From Scenedesmus sp. ARA3 (lineage: Eukaryota; Chlorophyta; Chlorophyceae; Sphaeropleales; Scenedesmaceae): a DNA stretch of 33,819 nt. Location: positions 1 through 33,819 of the forward strand of contig RWJK01000181.1 in NCBI GenBank assembly GCA_004335835.1, written 5' to 3'. Below, piece after piece: positions 28,368 to 33,819 of this stretch; within the stretch, counting starts at the first letter, position 1, and every line of letters begins with the position of its first letter. The notes beneath the pieces were generated by a model that was not told the origin of the DNA, ran no database searches, and was given only the letters and a program-made list of their open reading frames with translations. The translations under genes and the position numbers were made by a program.

Positions 28368-31128
28368 ATGGCTGGCAAGGGCGAGACCTGGACTACAATA
28401 GAGAGCGACCCTGGTGTGTTCACAGAGCTCATCCAGCAGATAGGTGTGAAGGGGGTGCAGGTGCGTGCTTCTAAAGAGATGGCTGCAACCTGGGTTTGTA
28501 TGCTGCTACATGGTCATGCCAGCTGCTGTCAGCAGGCAGCCGCAGCCGCTGCTGCTGGATGCGCTCCATGGCTGAACTGTTGTGGCGGTTGTGCTGTATG
28601 CCTGTTAGGTTGAAGAGCTCTACTCACTGGACCCAGACTCCCTGCGCAGTGTCAAGTGAGTTTGATGGCAGATGCTATTGATCCAGCACATGCAGGGGTG
28701 CTGATGCACACATCTGTTGTGGTCCATGCCGCACATCAGGGTTGGCGACTGCACTGAAGCATGCATGCATGCAGAGCTGCACTTGTGTTGCAGGAAGCCT
28801 CAGGTGTGCTTGTTGCAGGCAAATGAACATTAAGTCAAGCGCTGATGCGACAAGCCTGGTCGGGTTCATATAAAAGCAACATGCATCCTGAGCAGCTGGG
28901 GCGTCACCTCAGTATATTAGTCATGCTCCTGTCATACTGCTCCCCAACGCCATGCTGAAAATCTGCAGCTCAAACCCTCCGTGTCGTTCAAACTCCTGCA
29001 ACTTCCTGCAGGCCAGTGTACGGCCTCATCTTCCTGTTCAAGTGGCGCCACGAGAAGGACGAGCGGCCAGTGGACAGCAGCGAGGATGCGTCCAAGGTCT
29101 TCTTCGCCAGCCAGGTCATCAACAATGCTTGCGCGACACAAGCCATCCTGTCCATCCTGCTCAACTGCCCGCAGCTGCAGCTGGGCCAGGAGCTCAGCAA
29201 CTTCCGGGAGTTCACAGCAGACTTCCCGCCAGAGCTCAAAGGTGCGCGCGGTTGCTGCGCTGTGTGCATATGCGGCATGCACTCTGCTAAGTGCGGGTGC
29301 ACAGATTGCAGGAGATGTGCATGGCCTGTTACCAGCTTACAAGCTTACTATGTGACGTTTCTTGTTGACAGGTTGATTGATTTTCATGGTGTTGACACAT
29401 GGCAGGCTAGCTGGCTTGCAAATGAATACAACTTCAGTCAGCTGCTTTGAGGTTTGTGTGGCTGATTTCGAGGACTGCATGCTGCTGCTGCGCCTACCCT
29501 GCAGGCCTGGCGATCAGCAATTCGGACAGCATCCGCACAGCACACAACAGCTTTGCACGGCCAGAGCCACTGGTGCCTGACGAGCAGCGCACAGCAGGCG
29601 ATGATGATGACGTGTACCACTTCATAGGGTGAGTGCAGGGGCCATGATCAACGGCAGAGACAGCAGCAGCTTCTTGCATGCGACAGTGGCGAGCATGGCT
29701 GGGAGCCAGCCGCAGCAAGTATAGAGGCCAGTGTACGAACAGATGCAGGCAGCTTGGGCCCTGGTGATCAGCACTGCTGCTGGTGTTGGCTTTGCAGGAA
29801 GCAGTGCTGGCGGCTGCACATGCTCATGCTCACAGCTGTGATCCTGCAGGCCAGGAGTGGAGCAGCAGCCGAGTTCTGTCACACTTGCATGACAGCCACA
29901 TCACACTGACTGGCCAAAGGAAAGAAGCAACTGTGCTGCCGTGTGTGCTGCAGCTATGTGCCTGTCAACGGCAAGCTGTATGAGCTGGATGGCCTCAAGC
30001 AGGGACCCATCATGCTGGCAGACGCAGTAGACCAGGTGTGCTCGCGCATGAAGCAGCAACACACCAGCATGACATCAAGTTCTGCAGCATCCTATCGGGT
30101 CATCGTCTTCATCATCACTGCGCTGTGCATGCGATGCGCAGATGTGTGTCAGTGGATGTTCTGCTTGCTGTCCCTTGTCGAGTTGTCCAGGCACTTCATG
30201 GTGGTGGCTGCAGGCGAGCCGTCAGCACCAGCACATGCGTGCACAATACTTGGCCGCTTGCATGCTTCGAGGAGCAACATGAGCACAGCCACACCACCTA
30301 CACATATATTTTTTTCCCGCAGGACTCCTGGCTGGATGAGGTTGCCCCACACATCCAGGCACGCATCGCGCGCTATGCAGCCAACGAGATCCGCTTCAAC
30401 CTTATGGCAGTTATAGGAGACAGGCAGGCAGCGCTGCAGCAGCAGCTCGCCCAGGCGCAGGCCAAGCGGCAGGCAGTGTCAGACAAGCTCAGCGGCGGCA
30501 GCGGGGCAGCAGCCATGGAGACGGACGCTGCCGGCAGCAGGGCACAGCAGGAGCAGCGGCTGGTGCTGCCAGACGACGAAGCATCGCTGCAGCAGCTGCT
30601 GGCAGAAGCAGCAGACGAGGCAGAAGGGTAGGGCGGTCTCCCTGGCGCATTCCGTAACGAACAGGAGTCTGCAGCAGCTGTGTCAAATGACAAGGAACTG
30701 CATGCACACAATGTAGTGCCTCTGCTTCAGCACACACCATTGCTTTGTATTACGGATACGTGCCTAGCAGCAGTGCAGTGCGGGTCTGCGGGTGATCTGG
30801 ATCACCTACTTATCAACCGACAGTGCTGTGGCTCCTGGGTACGTGTTGAACAACTGCTGGCTGCCGCTGCTGCTGCTGACATTGCTGTTGCTGCAGGCTG
30901 CAGGATGCGCTGGCTGCTGAGCAGGCCAAGCGCGCCAACTGGCACGCCGAGAACATCCGGCGCAAGCACAACTACATCCCCTTCCTCTTCAACTTCCTCA
31001 AGCTGCTGGCTGAGAAGAAGCAGCTGAAGCGGCTCATCGACGAGGCCCTGGAGAAGCAGCAGCTACAGCAGGCGGAGCGCGCAGCGAAGCAGGCGAAGGG
31101 CGCCATTGCATCACAGCAGAGCACTTGA
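28368..31128 (+). CDS. Ubiquitin C-terminal hydrolase UCH37/UCHL5
   Basis: Seven exons: 28368-28460, 28609-28655, 29012-29241, 29505-29628, 29954-30035, 30323-30627, 30897-31128 (370 aa). Seen: [20 protein letters not shown] at the start of the peptidase C12 domain; oxyanion Gln near 81 and catalytic Cys near 87 in [20 protein letters not shown]; catalytic His near 162 and Asp near 177 in [19 protein letters not shown], the spacing of human UCHL5; and the C-terminal ULD/KEKE region [23 protein letters not shown]. Known: this cysteine protease trims ubiquitin chains at the proteasome (via RPN13/ADRM1) and in the INO80 complex. The C12 and ULD domains are separated by a Gln/Ala/Gly-rich linker of about 75 residues that makes it longer than the human protein (329 aa). 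Confidence 0.94.
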
Positions 31129-32466
31129 CCTGCACCAGGCTGCGCAATGCGTGTGTTCTACGTATGGGCCACTCTGCCACACTGAGTGCCGCTGCTATTG
31201 TGAAGCATTGGATGTGCTTGCTGCTGGGCAAGTTGCTAGAAGTCTGACTGGCCGTGTGAGCCATAGGTGTGTAAAACACACAGTTGACCCTCAGATGTCT
31301 GCTGCGGTGCAGCTGCTGGCACTCGTTCAGCAGAGCGTTAGTGTTGTTTGCAACGCTGGTGTATGTTATGTGCCTGAATCGCTGCAGTCCTGCAGTAGTA
31401 GTGCTACACTACTAGCTGCTGGTGGGCCAACAGTGTCTGTTGTTGCAGACCATTGGCAGCTGTTTGTGTGTGTAGATGGCGTGTCTGGTGACAGCAGTGT
31501 CACCGCTGCCCGTCCACATCATGGATCGTTTGATAAGTGTATCACCGGTTGCCAGCGGTGAATAAGGTGCGCGTGACGCCGTGGCCAGCAGGATGGGCAC
31601 ACACTGACCGTTGCACACGCCGAGCTCATCTAACCAGCATGTTGATGACCCGCTAGCAGTGGTTTGCATAAAGGAAACTTCTTTTTCCAGGGAACATACG
31701 TACGCGAGCGAGCGTCACCGCAGCAGTTCTGGAGGGGGTTAGTAACGCATGCTGACGTCTTGATCAGTCTGAAAGAAGTCACGGTTTCAAAAAATTCTCC
31801 GACAGAGTACTTTACAGCAAAGCTTTATGTTTGATCGGGGTGGAAAGGGCTATGGCAAGGGTGAATCATACCAGAAGGCGAACCGACGGATGACTTGAGC
31901 TCACCTCTCATAATTTGACACGCGTACCCGCTCATTCACCTCCCATGCTAGGCCTACTAAAGCCCCTGCAGCCAGTGTAGCTCACATTCTGACTGCGCCT
32001 GCAGCATACAGCCTGTCTCGACGCAAGCCCTCAGTTCGGTGCACAACTTACAGGCTTGCCTGGTGCAGCAGCAATCTCGATCTTCTTCTGGTGAGCTCTT
32101 GTTTAGTATCAATGAAGCTCGCAATCATTACATGGCATCAAGGCATTGTTGCGCTGCTCAATGCTGCTGGTTACGTGCCGGGAGCAGCAGTGTTGCGTGG
32201 CAGTCGCTCAGCAGCAGCCTCTTGTGTCGACCTGTGGTATATATGCTAGTAACTGATCATTCACATTGGTAACAGCGCTGTGCCAGCTTGGTTGCGCTGG
32301 TTCAATAATCACGCGGATCCTTGCTGCCCAGCAACTTCAGCTCGTCTGGCAGCAGCGTCCATTGAAGCAAATGAATGATATTTGATGCCTTTTCGCTTAC
32401 CTATCCGATCACCCATACATGTCCAACCACCTGCAGGTCCTATTGCAGTCACTGCCCACAGTCAAC
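31129..32466. other. UCHL5 3'UTR and transporter promoter
   Basis: No supported exon. The first part, TG-rich on plus, fits the UCHL5 3'UTR. From about 31660 the sequence becomes more AT-rich and lacks TG bias, as a promoter region might. An ATG at 32419 in frame with the transporter start leaves open a longer N-terminus. Confidence 0.5.
31267..31281 (+). terminator. UGUAA polyadenylation signal of UCHL5 in a hairpin
   Basis: TGTAA at 31270-31274, about 140 bases after the stop. It lies in the inverted repeat GTGTGT (31267-31272) / ACACAC (31276-31281) with a 3-base loop. Confidence 0.55.
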
Positions 32467-33819
32467 ATGGTGAAGAAGGCAGACATGGCGCGCAACAAGA
32501 GCGCCCTCTCTGTTGCTGCTTCTGAGATGAGCGGCTACACAGGTGAGACCTGCTGTGGTGTCCAGCTGCTGCTGTGCAGCTACGGCCGGGATGCGATTGT
32601 AGATTGTATCTGCTGGTGACATGCAAGGCATGCGTCCATATGGCTGATCGTGACATGCACGGGATTGTGTGGCATCTTGACAGGGATCAAGTTATGCGCG
32701 TCTTGCTACAACTTTGAGTCTGGTCCTCACCTGTGTTTTCTTCTGCTGTCCTGCAGGCTATGACAAGCCCACCAGGAAGCTCTTGGTGTCTGCTGAGCGG
32801 AAGATGGCAGTGCGCGTACTGGTGAGTGTGCTGCTTACATCATCGCTGCTCGCCAACGTCATTGCTGGTCACCAGCCATTGTATTGGTCCAGACGGCACC
32901 AAGCATACTGCTCATGCAGCAGCTTTCATTGTGTTGCGTGTTGCATGTTTAGCAACCCAAATTGCTGCCCAACAAGACATCCGGCTGAACCAGCTGCTGC
33001 CTGCTGCCGCCTGCTGCTGCCGCCTCAGGTGGGTGTGTTCCTGACCATCTTCATCAACTACATCGACCGCACCAACCTGGCCTTTGCCAGCGTGCAGCTC
33101 AACGCAGACATCGGGCTCAGCCCATCCATCTACGGCCTGGGCTCGGGGCTCTTCTTCATCGCATACGCCTTCTTCCAGCTGCCCAGCAACATGTGAGCAC
33201 GGCACCGGCAATTTTTGAGTGTGCTATTTCAGTCTGGTGTGTTCTGTGTACCTGTGGCAGGTGGCTCTGGTGTTTAGGTCTGCCGGTTGCACCTTGCTTT
33301 CAACATACCTGCAGCATACTTGCTCTGTTGATGCTGATGTAGCTCACACAGTATTGGGCCCTTGAGCACGGCTCTGGCGTCTGTTATTGTTCTAAAACAG
33401 CCTGTATGTGTCCCTTTTGAATGCTTCTGACCGGTGCGGAAGTTTGCACGTGCAACCTGCTCAGCCTTCTGACAGTCTGTGAAGCAGGCCGTGCTTGACA
33501 GCGGACCTATACCGGTGATCCTTGCTTCTGAAATTCAGCATGATGGTACCTAGCTGCACTGCAGAACTGCTGGTCATGATTGCTGACACGCAACCTTCTT
33601 GTTCTGCCTGTTTGCAGTGCGCTGGACTTCTTTGGCGGCCCCCTGTGGATGTCCTTCATCTGCTTCGCTTGGGGTGTGGTTGCCGCTGCTTTTGCCGGCA
33701 TCAAGAACCAGGCCACCTTTTTGGCACTGCGCTTCCTGCTGGGCATCTTTGAGGCAGGCGCCTTCCCCGGAATGGTCTTCTACGTGTCCACGCTGTACCC
33801 GCGCAACCGCACGCAGGTG
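32467..33819 (+). CDS. MFS transporter, anion:cation symporter type (partial, 3' end off window)
   Basis: Four exons visible: 32467-32542, 32757-32821, 33029-33192, 33618 to a probable donor at 33817 (about 168 aa, N-terminal third). Seen: a charged cytosolic N-terminus, then TM1 with INYIDRTNLAFASVQLNADIGLS, TM2 with GLGSGLFFIAYAFFQLPSN, TM3 GGPLWMSFICFAWGVVAAAFAG and TM4 FLALRFLLGIFEAGAFPGMVFY followed by YPRNRTQ. These match the ACS family (phthalate/allantoate permease type), in which the D-R-TN motif of TM1 and the RFLLG-x-x-EAG motif of TM4 are characteristic. The substrate, an organic anion or a vitamin-like compound, cannot be told. Start chosen at 32467 (CAACATGG context); an in-frame ATG at 32419 is possible. 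Confidence 0.88.

Noticed and set aside
1..33819. tRNA, rRNA or snoRNA genes
   Set aside because: No cloverleaf with matching A and B boxes or rRNA-like sequence was noticed by eye; a covariance-model scan would be needed to exclude small RNAs in introns, notably of UTP18.

Overview
The window is nuclear DNA of a eukaryote, almost certainly a chlorophyte green alga. Nearly every gene is split by introns of about 110-540 bases with GTGAGT/GTGCGC-type donors and (C/T)GCAG acceptors. Candidate polyadenylation signals are UGUAA, as in Chlamydomonas relatives. CAG/CTG triplet runs are everywhere, and an ABA4-like (DUF4281) gene, a family of photosynthetic organisms, is present. I cannot name the species. 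All exon chains below were assembled by hand from splice motifs; every junction keeps frame and family motifs continue across them.

Layout. 1-1610 is probably 3'UTR of the first gene. A minus-strand block follows: a plastid-targeted-looking fatty acid hydroxylase superfamily protein (1611-3497), a LARGE/B4GAT1-like GT49 glycosyltransferase with a signal peptide (5596-8283), and a 979-residue Q/P-rich, SR-rich splicing-type protein (8993-13744). A shared upstream region separates the last of these from UTP18 on the plus strand (14374-17477), a WD40 subunit of the small-subunit processome. Two more plus-strand genes follow: an orphan secreted cysteine-rich protein (18431-18982) and an ABA4-like membrane protein (20251-21703). 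ABA4 converges on a minus-strand hydroxyethylthiazole kinase (thiamin salvage, 22556-25073). Upstream of that is V-ATPase subunit E (26011-27959, minus), divergent from a UCH37/UCHL5 deubiquitinase (28368-31128, plus). The window ends inside a major-facilitator transporter of the anion:cation symporter type (32467 to the edge, plus).

The genes do not form a pathway; this is ordinary mixed housekeeping neighbourhood with two divergent pairs and one convergent pair. The most interesting structure lies between and inside genes. There is a ~120-base element in two adjacent introns of the SR-rich gene, one copy bounded by a 13-base duplication (introner-like or short mobile element). UGUAA signals repeatedly sit in small hairpins, including one palindrome that carries a signal for both convergent genes. 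CTG runs act as the pyrimidine tract of 3' splice sites. The secreted protein with two CCC clusters belongs to no family I recognise. I see no defence, CRISPR, phage or obvious biosynthetic system here.
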